Assembly: GCF_008180195.1 (NCBI RefSeq)
Contig: NZ_VTAV01000011.1
Span: 62,001-126,000 of the forward strand
Reading direction: 5' to 3'
DNA length: 64,000 nt
Source: Sphingobacterium phlebotomi
GTDB lineage: Bacteria > Bacteroidota > Bacteroidia > Sphingobacteriales > Sphingobacteriaceae
In this document: positions 24,668 to 33,732 of the stretch, piece by piece
Numbering within the stretch: position 1 is the first letter of the stretch
Layout of the letters: every line of letters starts with the position of its first letter
The notes under the pieces: model-generated
The model's database searches: none
What the model saw: only the letters and a program-made list of their open reading frames with translations
What the model was told of the DNA's origin: nothing
Made by a program: the position numbers and the translations under genes

Positions 24668-24726
24668 ATATTATGTCTGTAAAAGAATTATATTCTTGTA
24701 TTATTGTTTTTTAATGAATATTATTT
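24654..24726. promoter_or_regulatory. Three operator-like sites phased at 31 bp
   Basis: GAATAATATTC (24654), GAATTATATTC (24685) and GAATATTATTT (24716) share the pattern GAAT-N3-ATT(C/T) and start exactly 31 bp apart, three helical turns. The form is that expected for an Lrp-family protein, whose sites are AT-rich 11-15 bp dyads. They lie between the regulator and the FAD oxidoreductase gene. Confidence 0.62.
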
Positions 24727-24878
24727 TTATTTATTTTTCGAAAGTTGCATAATCCTCTCCTTAACTTTCAAGGTCGCATCCGGATGTTTGAAGTACGTAG
24801 GAACTCCCTTTTTGCACTATCCAATATTTCAAATATCGCAGCGACGAGATTCTGGTTCTTTTTACGGAAAAAAGAACA

Positions 24879-24886
24879 TAAATTTG
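24879..24886 (+). promoter_or_regulatory. Candidate -7 box for the FAD/Fe-S oxidoreductase gene
   Basis: TAAATTTG matches TAnnTTTG and lies 24 bases before the GTG at 24910. No -33 match is seen at the normal spacing, so activation by a bound factor is possible. Its position argues against the upstream in-frame ATG at 24745 as start. Confidence 0.5.
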
Positions 24887-24909
24887 TTTTATCAAACTAC
24901 GAAACAAAC

Positions 24910-27831
24910 GTGCAGATTATAGATGAGTTAAACCGACTGTCTTCCCAGCTAACGGGAGAGTTGTTTTATTTACCCGAAAATCCAAAGCATCAGACGATGC
25001 GGTTGGCATACGCCACCGATGCTTCCGTATACCAGGAACTTCCGCTTGCCGTGGCGATCCCACAAGGCAAAGAGGACTTAAAGAGTCTTATTTTATTCGC
25101 AAATGAACAGCGTTTAACCCTCATTCCGCGGACAGCGGGTACCTCGCTTGCAGGTCAGGTAGTGGGAAGCGGTATCGTAGTCGATGTATCTCGTTGTTTT
25201 GACCAGATATTGGAACTGAATGTGAAGGAACGTTGGGTGCGTGTACAACCGGGTGTTATTCGTGATGATTTAAATAACTATCTCCGGGCACATGGATTGA
25301 TGTTTGGTCCGGAAACGTCCACGGCAAGCCGTGCGATGGTTGGTGGTATGATCGGTAATAATTCCTCTGGCTTGCATTCTATCGTCTGGGGGGATACGCG
25401 CAAGAACTTATTGGAAGCTAAGGTATTACTTGATGACACTTCAGAAGTCATTTTTAAAGCATTGGATGAAGCAGCACTTTTTGAGAAATTGGCTTCTCAG
25501 ACACGTGAGGGCGAAATTTATCGAAAGCTAAATACGTTGCTGTCGCTTCCGGAAAATAAACAGGCAATTGTATCCGGATATCCTAAAAAAACGCTGACTC
25601 GACGAAATACGGGATATGCGTTGGATTTTCTGGTAGATCATGAGAAACCATTCAACCTGTGTAATTTGTTGGCAGGATCGGAAGGGACGATTGGTATTGT
25701 GACCGAAGCCAAGTTGAGTTTAATGCCCCTGCCGCCTAAAGAAATCGGTTTGTTGTGTGTACATTTTGCTGATATGGTCGAATGTATGGAAGGCAATATT
25801 GTCGCGCTATCCCACCGTCCGGAGGCTTCCGAGTTGGTTGATAAATATATCTTGGACTTTACCGTAGGACATCCTACGTATCAGTATAATCGTTTTTTCA
25901 TTGAAGGAGACCCGCAGGCATTACTCATTATCGAGTTTCGTGCTGAGGAGGAAGCTGAATTGTACCGCAAGGCGGAAGCATTGCAGAAAGACCTCGTTGA
26001 CCGACGTCTAGGTTATGCGTATCCTTTTATCGTAGGTGTGCAGCAAACGAATCTGGTCTGGGATGTGCGCAAAGCCGGATTGGGCTTGATACGGAATCTG
26101 CCTGGGGATGAGCAACCGGTTAATCTCATTGAAGACTGTGCGGTTTCTCCCGAAGATCTACCAGCATACGTAAAAGATATACAAGTTTTACTGCGGGAAG
26201 AAAATGTGCATGCTTCCTATTATGCACATGCGGGTGCGGGTGAATTGCATATCGAGCCATTTATCAATCTGAAAACGACAGAAGGGCGTCGGAAATTCCG
26301 AACGATATTAGAACGTACCACGGATTTAGTCTTGAAATATAATGGTTCGTTGAGTGGTGAACACGGTGATGGACGTTTGCGGGGTGAATTTATTGGGAAA
26401 GTGCTGGGTGAACAGGTCTATCAATTGTTGCAGGAAACAAAGACGATTTTTGACCCGCATGGTGTATTCAATGCAAATAAGATTGTCAATACTCCACCGA
26501 TGGATACGTCATTGCGTTATGACAAGGTGGTCGATGGGAAGCAGATAAAAACCTATTTTGATTTTACAAAAGATGAGGGGATTCTGCGCTTGGCGGAGAA
26601 ATGTTCTGGTTCGGGCGATTGTCGGAAAACAGAAATTACGGGCGGTACGATGTGTCCATCGTTTATGGCGACCCGTGATGAAAAAGATACCACGCGGGCA
26701 AGGGCCAATATGCTTCGTCAATTTTTGACAAATTCGACGAAAACGAATCGATTTGACCATGAGGAGATAAAGGAAGTGATGGATCTGTGTTTAAGTTGTA
26801 AGGCTTGTAAAAGTGAATGTCCGTCACGTGTAGACGTAGCCAAGATGAAAGCCGAGTTTTTGCAGCATTATTATGATGCACACGGAGTGCCTTTCCGTTC
26901 TTCGGTTATCGCTAATTTTACGAAAAGTCAGCAGTTGGGTTCTTATGTCGCACCGCTGTATAACTTGGTGGTTAAAACACCATTCCTTGCAAATGTGGTG
27001 AAATCTGTTGTGGGGTTTGCCCCAAGGCGTTCGTTACCAACTGTCCATTTCACGACGTTGTCCAAGTGGGCACGCAAGCAACCCGCACAAAACCAAAACC
27101 GAAAAGTGTATCTGTTCAGCGATGAGTTTACGGAATACAACGATACGGCTATTGGTATAACAGCACATAAATTGCTGACATCATTGGGATATGAAGTCAT
27201 TATACCCAAGCATGTGGAAAGTGGACGGACATACCTATCCAAAGGTTTTGTACAGGAAGCGAAGAAAATAGCCGAAAGAAATGTGGAACTCTTAAAAGAT
27301 GTGATAACGGAAGATATGCCTCTTTTGGGGATAGAACCATCCGCTATTATCACATTTCGGGACGAATATGTAGACTTGGTGGATGGGCATTTACGCGAAG
27401 CAGCCAGCCAGTTGGCGAATCGTACATTGATGATTGACGAGTTTCTTATTAGAGAAATAGAAGCCGGAAGGATTCAGCAAGAGCAATTTACGAACGGCGT
27501 AAAAAAAGTCAAATTACACGGGCATTGCTATCAGAAAGCATTTCATTTGGTTGGTTACACGGAGAAATTATTATCGTTTCCCCAAAATTACAGTGTTGAG
27601 GTCATTCCTTCAGGCTGTTGTGGTATGGCAGGTTCTTTCGGATATGAGGAAGAACATTATGACGTATCGATGAAAGTAGGGGAGCTTGTGCTTTTACCGG
27701 CGGTGCGGGCCACCGATGAGCAAACGCTTATTGCTGCTGCGGGAACATCCTGCCGTCATCAAATTAAAGATGGCACGGGAAGAAAATCTTACCATCCTGT
27801 AGAAATATTATATGATGCTTTGGTACAGTAA
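24910..27831 (+). CDS. FAD-binding and Fe-S-binding dehydrogenase (GlcD-GlcF fusion, D-2-hydroxy acid type)
   Basis: The preferred start is the GTG at 24910 (973 residues): the -7 box at 24879 lies inside the longer reading from 24745, and the extra 55 residues look random. Residues about 40-230 are a PCMH-type FAD domain (LIPRTAGTSLAGQVVGSGIVVD, VGGMIGNNSSGLHS), followed by the GlcD C-terminal domain (SGEHGDGRLRGEF). The C-terminal third is GlcF-like: two 4Fe-4S motifs (CSGSGDCRKTEITGG, CLSCKACKSECPS) and two CCG domains (GHCYQKAF, SGCCGMAGSFGYE). The family includes YdiJ and D-lactate dehydrogenases that feed electrons to the quinone pool. The substrate is not determined. Divergent Lrp sites suggest amino-acid-linked control. 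Confidence 0.84.
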   Translation: MQIIDELNRLSSQLTGELFYLPENPKHQTMRLAYATDASVYQELPLAVAIPQGKEDLKSLILFANEQRLTLIPRTAGTSLAGQVVGSGIVVDVSRCFDQILELNVKERWVRVQPGVIRDDLNNYLRAHGLMFGPETSTASRAMVGGMIGNNSSGLHSIVWGDTRKNLLEAKVLLDDTSEVIFKALDEAALFEKLASQTREGEIYRKLNTLLSLPENKQAIVSGYPKKTLTRRNTGYALDFLVDHEKPFNLCNLLAGSEGTIGIVTEAKLSLMPLPPKEIGLLCVHFADMVECMEGNIVALSHRPEASELVDKYILDFTVGHPTYQYNRFFIEGDPQALLIIEFRAEEEAELYRKAEALQKDLVDRRLGYAYPFIVGVQQTNLVWDVRKAGLGLIRNLPGDEQPVNLIEDCAVSPEDLPAYVKDIQVLLREENVHASYYAHAGAGELHIEPFINLKTTEGRRKFRTILERTTDLVLKYNGSLSGEHGDGRLRGEFIGKVLGEQVYQLLQETKTIFDPHGVFNANKIVNTPPMDTSLRYDKVVDGKQIKTYFDFTKDEGILRLAEKCSGSGDCRKTEITGGTMCPSFMATRDEKDTTRARANMLRQFLTNSTKTNRFDHEEIKEVMDLCLSCKACKSECPSRVDVAKMKAEFLQHYYDAHGVPFRSSVIANFTKSQQLGSYVAPLYNLVVKTPFLANVVKSVVGFAPRRSLPTVHFTTLSKWARKQPAQNQNRKVYLFSDEFTEYNDTAIGITAHKLLTSLGYEVIIPKHVESGRTYLSKGFVQEAKKIAERNVELLKDVITEDMPLLGIEPSAIITFRDEYVDLVDGHLREAASQLANRTLMIDEFLIREIEAGRIQQEQFTNGVKKVKLHGHCYQKAFHLVGYTEKLLSFPQNYSVEVIPSGCCGMAGSFGYEEEHYDVSMKVGELVLLPAVRATDEQTLIAAAGTSCRHQIKDGTGRKSYHPVEILYDALVQ

Positions 27832-27905
27832 GCAATTTATTCGTATATTTTGCTTCTTAAACTATTTTTAGACATAGTGTATAATGGAATAAAAAAAATA
27901 TACTG

Positions 27906-28547
27906 ATGAAAAGGACAATTTTACAAGCAGCAGCGGTCATGATGTTGGTGGCAACATTAACAAGCTGCGGAAATAACCAAAAGGGTAACGAAAAAACAAC
28001 AGAGGATGCCTTGACAGCGAATCTTGCACAGTTTGTGGCAACGTCTACGACGGATAATCCGGCAGTATACTTGTCGTTGGTCAAATCGACAGAAACGGAT
28101 TCCTCTATGGTATATGTCGGGAAATCATTGAATGACAAGGATACATTGGGATTGCAGATTGAAATAACCAAAGATATTCCGGGTGGTATCTTTGAAGATG
28201 GGAATGTAAATGAGGACAAAGCTTTCCAGGAAGGTGCCATTAAATTTAGCTCTATCGGCGAAGAGTCTGACAGATTTGTAAAGGCTGTAGCGGTTCTTTA
28301 TGAACAACCCGTTGATAATGGGATGACAGATGCTATATTGGAGCCCCTTGTCTTTTCCTCCAATAAAATGGTTGTGGATTTAACAGGAAATGGAACTTAT
28401 GCGTTTAAGCTGTTTTTTGCGAACAGCCTAGGAGAAGAAGCGGAGGTATTTGCGGAATTGAATTTGTACAACCGCTCGTTTAAAATGTGGGCGAAAGATG
28501 CGCAGCAATATCCACGTATATTGTCAGCATTTACAGGTGGTTTGTAG
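27906..28547 (+). CDS. Lipoprotein of unknown function
   Basis: The 213-residue product has a lipoprotein signal with Cys about 21 (LTSCG), a polar linker, and a domain of beta strands and turns (VYLSLVKSTETD, YVGKSLNDKDTLGLQIEI, GTYAFKLFFANSLGEEAEVFAELNLY). No family is recognised. It lies 74 bases after the FAD dehydrogenase, and 11 bases before an esterase gene, so it probably begins an operon with that esterase. It should face the periplasm. Confidence 0.55.
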   Translation: MKRTILQAAAVMMLVATLTSCGNNQKGNEKTTEDALTANLAQFVATSTTDNPAVYLSLVKSTETDSSMVYVGKSLNDKDTLGLQIEITKDIPGGIFEDGNVNEDKAFQEGAIKFSSIGEESDRFVKAVAVLYEQPVDNGMTDAILEPLVFSSNKMVVDLTGNGTYAFKLFFANSLGEEAEVFAELNLYNRSFKMWAKDAQQYPRILSAFTGGL

Positions 28548-28558
28548 CAGAAAGCGAT

Positions 28559-29383
28559 ATGAAATACATTTTTCTTTTACTAGCGACAATCGCTAGTATA
28601 CTACAAGTACATGCCGCAACTGTCGATACAGTCGCTGTGCGGAGTACACGGATGGGCAAAGACATCAAAGCGGTTGTTATTTCTCCGGAGAATAAGAAAG
28701 CTACGTCTACACTTTATTTGTTGCATGGGTATTCAGGGAATTATGCTAGTTGGCTGAAAACTGCACCCCATATTAAACAACTTGTCGATACCTATGGGTA
28801 TTTGGTTGTTTGTCCTGATGGCGGTTTCAGTAGTTGGTATTGGGATACGGAAAGTAGCGATTACCAATATGAAACATTTATCACCAAAGAACTTATACCC
28901 TTTGTTGAACAGCAATATCAAGTCGGGTCTGACCGTGCCAATCGTGCAATAACGGGTTTGAGTATGGGAGGGCATGGTGCTTTGTATCTCGCGTTTCGCC
29001 ACCAGGATTTATTTGCTTTTGCAGGTAGCACCTCCGGTGGCGTGGATATTCGTCCATTTCCAAATAACTGGGACATGAAGAAACGTCTTGGTGATTATCA
29101 CGAAAGGCCAGAGGTTTGGAATGCGCATACGGTTATCGAATTAACGCATCTTGTTAAACCCCAATCGCTTCAGTTATTTATAGACTGCGGAACAGAAGAT
29201 TTCTTTTTTGAGGTGAATAATAAATTGCATGATAAGCTTACATACATGAATATACCGCATCACTATCTGACAATGCCGGGTAAACATAACGGTGAATATT
29301 GGGCACGCTCGATAGATTTTCAAATGGCTTTTTTTGCGCAATGTTTCCAAGATCAAAATGCTAAGAAAGAAATCAACAGATAG
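28559..29383 (+). CDS. Secreted esterase, alpha/beta hydrolase (PF00756 esterase family)
   Basis: The start is the ATG at 28559 (274 residues), where a Sec signal peptide begins. The fold is the tributyrin esterase/Esterase_phd group: LYLLHGYSGNYASW (oxyanion loop), GLSMGGHGAL (nucleophile Ser), DCGTEDFFFEVN (Asp) and PGKHNGEYW (His). It should hydrolyse short-chain or feruloyl-like esters in the periplasm. It abuts the TonB-dependent receptor gene (stop at 29383, next start at 29384). The unit may take up and process an esterified compound. Confidence 0.85.
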   Translation: MKYIFLLLATIASILQVHAATVDTVAVRSTRMGKDIKAVVISPENKKATSTLYLLHGYSGNYASWLKTAPHIKQLVDTYGYLVVCPDGGFSSWYWDTESSDYQYETFITKELIPFVEQQYQVGSDRANRAITGLSMGGHGALYLAFRHQDLFAFAGSTSGGVDIRPFPNNWDMKKRLGDYHERPEVWNAHTVIELTHLVKPQSLQLFIDCGTEDFFFEVNNKLHDKLTYMNIPHHYLTMPGKHNGEYWARSIDFQMAFFAQCFQDQNAKKEINR

Positions 29384-31702
29384 ATGAGTAGGTTGTGGTT
29401 GATTTTTGTTGTTCTGTTTAGTACTATAGATGCTTTTGCACAGCAGATTGTGCTGAGTGGAACTGTCCGTGATGCCGAATCTGGAGAAACATTGATTGGT
29501 GCGGTGATCTCGGTAGAACCCGGCGGACAAGCGGTTAGCACCAATGCTTATGGGTTTTATTCGTTGACCTTACCGCAGGGAGAACATCGAATTACCTTCA
29601 GCTACATCGGCTACCAACCCCACGTGGAAGAGATAGATTTAAGCAATAGCCAACGACTGAACGTGGAGCTCCGTCGAGGAGATAATACGTTAGAGGAAGT
29701 TATTGTTTCCGCAGAGCGGAAGGATAATAACGTATCTAATCCACAAATGGGCGTGCTTAACTTTACGATGGAAGAAGTTAAGAATGTGCCGGTTGTTTTT
29801 GGTGAGCGAGATTTGTTAAAGACCATACAGCTATTACCGGGAGTACAGAGTGGTGGAGAAGGTACGTCTAATTTTTATGTCCGTGGCGGTGGCGGTGACC
29901 AAAATCTTATTTTGCTAGATGAAGCAACGGTGTATAATGCGTCTCATTTACTAGGTTTTTTCTCCACGTTTAATTCCGATGCGATTAAGGATGTACAGCT
30001 TTACAAAGGCGGTATCCCCGCTCAATTCGGAGGACGTATCTCTTCCGTTTTGGACATTGCTATGATGGACGGCAATCAGAAGAAATTAACGACGGAAGGA
30101 GGGATAGGTCTTATCGCTTCCCGTCTGAAAGTAGAAGCACCCTTAATTAAGGATAAAAGTTCATTTATGATCAGCGGACGCCGAACCTATGCGGATATGT
30201 TCCTAAAGCTGTCAAACGACGAAGACGTCAAGAAAAGTAAGCTTTATTTCTATGACCTCAATGCGAAACTCAATTTTAAGTTTAATGAGAAGAACACACT
30301 TTATCTATCGGGCTATTTTGGTAAGGATGATTTAGGCTATTCCGATCTCTTTAATTTTGATTGGGGAAATGCCACAGCGACGGTACGATGGAATCATATT
30401 TTTAGCGATAAATTATTCAGCAATACTTCGTTGATATACAGTGATTTTACTTACAATGTACAGGTCTCTAGCGATGATAATAATTTTGGTATAGCATCGA
30501 AAATCCGTAACTGGAATTTCAAACAGGATTTTTCCTATTATCAAAATCCGATAAGTACCTGGCGTTTTGGTATCCATGCTTTGCAACAATCCATTTATCC
30601 GGCGAGTATAACGGCGGGTGAGAATACGTCCGTTAATTCCGTTGATGTAGACAGTCGTCAGGGAATAGAAACAGCGGCTTATGTATCGCATACCTGGAGT
30701 CCTGCTGATTGGCTTTCGTTGGTATATGGGCTTCGCATCGCCGATTTTATGGTGATGGGGCCGGGGACGTTTTATACGTATGATGATGACGGAGAAGCTA
30801 CCGCGGAACAATATTACGGAAAGGGAACCATAGCTAAGCATTATTTGAATTTAGAGCCTCGATTTTCGGCGAGTTTCCTGTTGAGCGAGCAGCATAGCAT
30901 CAAGGCATCTTACAATCGTATTGCTCAAAATCTACATCAATTGACCAATACCACCGCAAGTTTGCCTACCGATCAATATGTGGTAAGCAGTTTGAATATT
31001 AAACCACAGATCGCTAATCAGGTTGCCGTGGGATATTTTCGGAATTTTAAAGACAATCGATATGAATTTTCGTTAGAGACCTATTATAAACACATGGGCA
31101 ACCAGATAGATTTCCGGAATGGGGCAGACCTACAGGCAAATCAGTATCTGGAAGGTGATTTGCTGTACGGAATTGGACGGGCATATGGTGTTGAAGCCTA
31201 CCTTCGGAAAAGTACCGGAAAGTTGCATGGGTGGGTCAGTTATACCCTTGCAAGAAGTGAGCGTAAATTTGATGAGATTGATGCTGGACAATGGTTTAGG
31301 GCACGTCAAGATAGAACGCATGATGTTTCGGTGGTCAGTATGTATGAACTTTCGAAGAAATGGATGCTAGGCGCAACGTTTGTATATCAAACCGGAAATG
31401 CAGTGACGTTTCCGAGTGGTAAATATGAAGTTGACGGAAAAACAATGTTTTATTATACAGAAAGGAATGGCTATCGAATGCCTAATTATCATCGATTAGA
31501 TTTATCGGCTACTTACGAGCCTGCCCCTTCGGATAAGCGTTTTCGCTCGAGTTGGACATTTGGTGTTTATAATGCCTACAATAGAAAGAATGCATATATT
31601 ATCGACTTCCGTGAAAATAAGAATAATACAAATATAACGGAAGCATACAAGATAGCACTCTTTGGTATTATTCCGTCCGTTACTTGGAATTTTAAATTCT
31701 GA
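29384..31702 (+). CDS. TonB-dependent receptor with carboxypeptidase-like N-terminal domain
   Basis: The 772-residue product has a signal peptide, a CarboxypepD-regulatory-like beta-sandwich (about 22-110, LSGTVRDAESGETLIGAVISV), a plug domain (about 125-230, LLKTIQLLPGVQSGGEG, NFYVRGGGGDQNLILLDEA) and a 22-strand barrel ending in a terminal aromatic (NFKF). It is shorter than SusC proteins and belongs to the type paired with a DUF4249 lipoprotein, encoded downstream. The ligand is unknown; the neighbouring esterase suggests an ester or oligosaccharide. Confidence 0.88.
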   Translation: MSRLWLIFVVLFSTIDAFAQQIVLSGTVRDAESGETLIGAVISVEPGGQAVSTNAYGFYSLTLPQGEHRITFSYIGYQPHVEEIDLSNSQRLNVELRRGDNTLEEVIVSAERKDNNVSNPQMGVLNFTMEEVKNVPVVFGERDLLKTIQLLPGVQSGGEGTSNFYVRGGGGDQNLILLDEATVYNASHLLGFFSTFNSDAIKDVQLYKGGIPAQFGGRISSVLDIAMMDGNQKKLTTEGGIGLIASRLKVEAPLIKDKSSFMISGRRTYADMFLKLSNDEDVKKSKLYFYDLNAKLNFKFNEKNTLYLSGYFGKDDLGYSDLFNFDWGNATATVRWNHIFSDKLFSNTSLIYSDFTYNVQVSSDDNNFGIASKIRNWNFKQDFSYYQNPISTWRFGIHALQQSIYPASITAGENTSVNSVDVDSRQGIETAAYVSHTWSPADWLSLVYGLRIADFMVMGPGTFYTYDDDGEATAEQYYGKGTIAKHYLNLEPRFSASFLLSEQHSIKASYNRIAQNLHQLTNTTASLPTDQYVVSSLNIKPQIANQVAVGYFRNFKDNRYEFSLETYYKHMGNQIDFRNGADLQANQYLEGDLLYGIGRAYGVEAYLRKSTGKLHGWVSYTLARSERKFDEIDAGQWFRARQDRTHDVSVVSMYELSKKWMLGATFVYQTGNAVTFPSGKYEVDGKTMFYYTERNGYRMPNYHRLDLSATYEPAPSDKRFRSSWTFGVYNAYNRKNAYIIDFRENKNNTNITEAYKIALFGIIPSVTWNFKF

Positions 31703-31706
31703 TCAT

Positions 31707-32540
31707 ATGAATATTCAGCGCTATATCTATATATTATATACACTTTTATTTTTTTCCGGCTGTGAAGAAATAATTGATGTAAACTTAAATGATGCAGATC
31801 CTCGGGTGGTGATTGAAGCGAATCTATCGGATTTGCAATCTACCCAGCGCATAAGAGTGTCCAAAACGGTGGCTTTTAATGAACCGGTTAACTCGGTGGG
31901 CGTGACGAATGCGGTTGTACTTGTGATAGATAATAGCAGGGGCGGATATATAATTTTTGAACATGAACGAGATGGGAATTATGTAGCCAGAGATTTTACA
32001 CCGGTGCCAGGACAAAGCTATTCTTTATCTGTGGAAGTAGATGGGGAATCTTTTCGTGCTTCTTGCAACATGCCAACATACATAGAAGTGGACTCCACGG
32101 GCATTATCCGGGAAAATATTCTTGGAGATAGCTATTATTTTGCAACTTTCAAATTTAACGACCCACTGGATATACCTAATTACTATAAGTATGACATCTC
32201 CATTAATGATGCAGATTATCGTTTCTCTACCGTGTTTCAAGATAAATTCAACGATGGTCTATATGTTACGCATCAAGTTTCCGATTTGGATGCTGAATTG
32301 GAACCGGGAGATTATATTTCCATAAGACGCTATTGTATAGACGAAAAGGTTTTTAAATATTGGAACGAATACCAGAGTACCAACCCCGGCTCTGCCGCTC
32401 CGGGAAACCCTACATCGAATATTTCCAATAACGCACTCGGTTATTTTTCTGTCGCGTCTGCACAGGAATTTCGATTGCAAATTGTCGAAATGGATTTCAA
32501 CTGGGATGATCTTGATGATAGCTCTATTTCGATGCCGTAG
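31707..32540 (+). CDS. DUF4249 lipoprotein, partner of the TonB receptor
   Basis: The start is the ATG at 31707 (277 residues), 4 bases after the receptor stop. The lipoprotein signal ends FFSGC (Cys about 17), followed by EEIIDVNLNDADPRVVIEANLSD, the opening pattern of DUF4249. The remaining beta-sandwich contains SVEVDGESFRASCNMP and a C-terminal LQIVEMDFNWDDL. Such proteins are expected to cap or assist the paired receptor at the outer membrane. A strong terminator (32597-32654) ends the operon. Confidence 0.85.
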   Translation: MNIQRYIYILYTLLFFSGCEEIIDVNLNDADPRVVIEANLSDLQSTQRIRVSKTVAFNEPVNSVGVTNAVVLVIDNSRGGYIIFEHERDGNYVARDFTPVPGQSYSLSVEVDGESFRASCNMPTYIEVDSTGIIRENILGDSYYFATFKFNDPLDIPNYYKYDISINDADYRFSTVFQDKFNDGLYVTHQVSDLDAELEPGDYISIRRYCIDEKVFKYWNEYQSTNPGSAAPGNPTSNISNNALGYFSVASAQEFRLQIVEMDFNWDDLDDSSISMP

Positions 32541-32596
32541 GGGGATCAGATCAGACCCTTAAGATCACACCGTACAAAAAATAATTCGCTACTTAG

Positions 32597-32669
32597 GGGG
32601 CTATTTGGGTCAATTTTACATCCGATACGGGATATCGATGACCCCAATAGCCCCTTGCATGCTTTTTTT
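32597..32669 (+). terminator. Terminator of the esterase-receptor-DUF4249 operon
   Basis: The arms 32597-32612 and 32639-32654 pair over 16 bp with one G-T pair and a 26-base loop. A T-run (TTTTTTT, 32663-32669) follows after 8 bases. Confidence 0.75.
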
Positions 32670-32746
32670 AGTCAAAAAACGAGGTTTACGGGGGCATAAA
32701 CACCTATTTTAAGGTGAGTGTATACTTACCGTTTTGCATCAACAAC

Positions 32747-33064
32747 GACGCAAAACACATCAACAATGCGTCATAAGTGATGTGTTATGAAGCGTCGGTA
32801 TAGGAAGATGAGCGATCGGTGATGACAGTTGACGCAAAACACATCAACAATGCGTCATAAGAGATGTGTTATGAACCATCGGTATAGTGAGATGAACGAC
32901 CGGTGATGACAGTTGACGTAAAACACATCAGCAATGCGTCATAAGTGATGCGCGCTGGACCATCTCTATAGTAAGATAAGTGATCGGTGATGACGCGTGC
33001 AATAAAACACATCAACAACGAGCCAAAAGCGATGTGTTATAGACCATCCGTATAGTAAGATGAT
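32747..33064. repeat. 84-bp tandem repeat, about 3.8 copies, with interleaved inverted repeats
   Basis: Units begin at 32747, 32831, 32915 and 32999, exactly 84 bp apart; the fourth is cut short near 33064. Units 1 and 2 differ at about eight positions; units 3 and 4 are more diverged. Each carries AACACATC, 17 bases, GATGTGTT (intact in units 1, 2 and 4). Units 1 and 2 also carry GACGCA with TGCGTC, and these arms interleave with the first pair (GACGCA, AACACATC, TGCGTC, GATGTGTT). That order is pseudoknot-like or allows two alternative stems. Stops occur in every frame, so it is not a coding repeat despite 84 being divisible by 3. Confidence 0.85.
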
Positions 33065-33673
33065 TTACAACACCCCAAAATCATAACCTTTTGCTTTCAA
33101 ATAGGTAATTACTTTAGGTAGTGCATACGATACCCGTGGCATGGCCTTGATATTGTCATGGAAGACAATAATAGAACCATTTTTTACATGTCGAATCACA
33201 TTTTGATAGCATTTTTCAGGACTTATTTGCGCGTCGAAATCACCAGAAAGGACATCCCAAAAGACTACTTCATATTGTTCATATAGCACGTTCAGTTGTG
33301 ACTTTTTTGCTCGTGCATAAGGAGGACGAAATAATATTGTTCCTGTTAGTTGCTGGCATTTTGCGATGTTATCCAGATAAACGCTGTCGTCTGTATCCCA
33401 TCCCCGCAGATGATTGTAGGTATGGTTGCCTACCTGATGGCCTTCTGCGAGAATACGGTCATAAATGGCCCTGTTCTTTTCGATATTCTCACCCACACAA
33501 AAAAAAGTTGCCTTTATCTGATGTTCAGCAAGCGTATCTAATATAAAAGGGGTGACTTCCGGAATGGGGCCATCATCGAAAGTAAGGTATATTTTCCGAT
33601 CTTTTCTCGACTTATTGAACGTTACCTTTGGGTAGTACCATCTTAAAAAAAAAGGTGCTGTAACAAAATACAT
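33065..33673 (-). CDS. Polysaccharide deacetylase (NodB/CE4 family)
   Basis: The start is the ATG at 33673 (202 residues); the longer reading from a TTG at 33700 overlaps a -7 box (TAAATTTG, 33698-33705). The NodB fold shows motif 1 LTFDDGP, motif 2 HTYNH (metal His), motif 3 RPPYA and the late WDVLSGD and FHD motifs. It probably removes acetyl groups from peptidoglycan or another polymer. A short hydrophobic N-terminus (YFVTAPFFLRWYYP) may associate with the membrane. No lipoprotein Cys is present. Its 3' end touches the 84-bp repeats. Confidence 0.86.
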   Translation of the reverse strand: MYFVTAPFFLRWYYPKVTFNKSRKDRKIYLTFDDGPIPEVTPFILDTLAEHQIKATFFCVGENIEKNRAIYDRILAEGHQVGNHTYNHLRGWDTDDSVYLDNIAKCQQLTGTILFRPPYARAKKSQLNVLYEQYEVVFWDVLSGDFDAQISPEKCYQNVIRHVKNGSIIVFHDNIKAMPRVSYALPKVITYLKAKGYDFGVL

Positions 33674-33697
33674 GTTGATAATATCAGATTTTTGTCC

Positions 33698-33705
33698 CAA
33701 ATTTA
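33698..33705 (-). promoter_or_regulatory. Candidate -7 box for the deacetylase gene
   Basis: The minus strand reads TAAATTTG; a TTTG lies 24 bp upstream (33730-33733), slightly longer than usual. It fixes the ATG at 33673 as the likely start. Confidence 0.45.
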
Positions 33706-33732
33706 AAAATCATTTTATGCTTAATTAATCAA

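Larger units (their letters stand above)
32541..33064. other. Noncoding region with terminator and 84-bp tandem repeats
   Basis: No gene is seen in these 524 bases. The first part holds the operon terminator (32597-32654 plus T-run). The second (32747-33064) is filled by tandem repeats that run up to the stop of the deacetylase gene. All six frames of the repeat contain stops. Confidence 0.7.

Noticed and set aside
24745..24909. N-terminal extension of the FAD dehydrogenase
   Set aside because: The promoter box lies inside and the peptide looks random.
31119..31370. Small frame inside the TonB receptor
   Set aside because: Out of frame with the receptor, no own signals.
32747..33064. CRISPR array
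   Set aside because: Units are 84 bp with no distinct spacers; whole units are repeated and degrade gradually, unlike CRISPR.
32747..33064. Coding repeat of 28 residues
   Set aside because: All six frames contain stop codons in the unit.
33065..33700. TTG start of the deacetylase at 33700
   Set aside because: The TTG lies in the -7 box; ATG at 33673 fits better.
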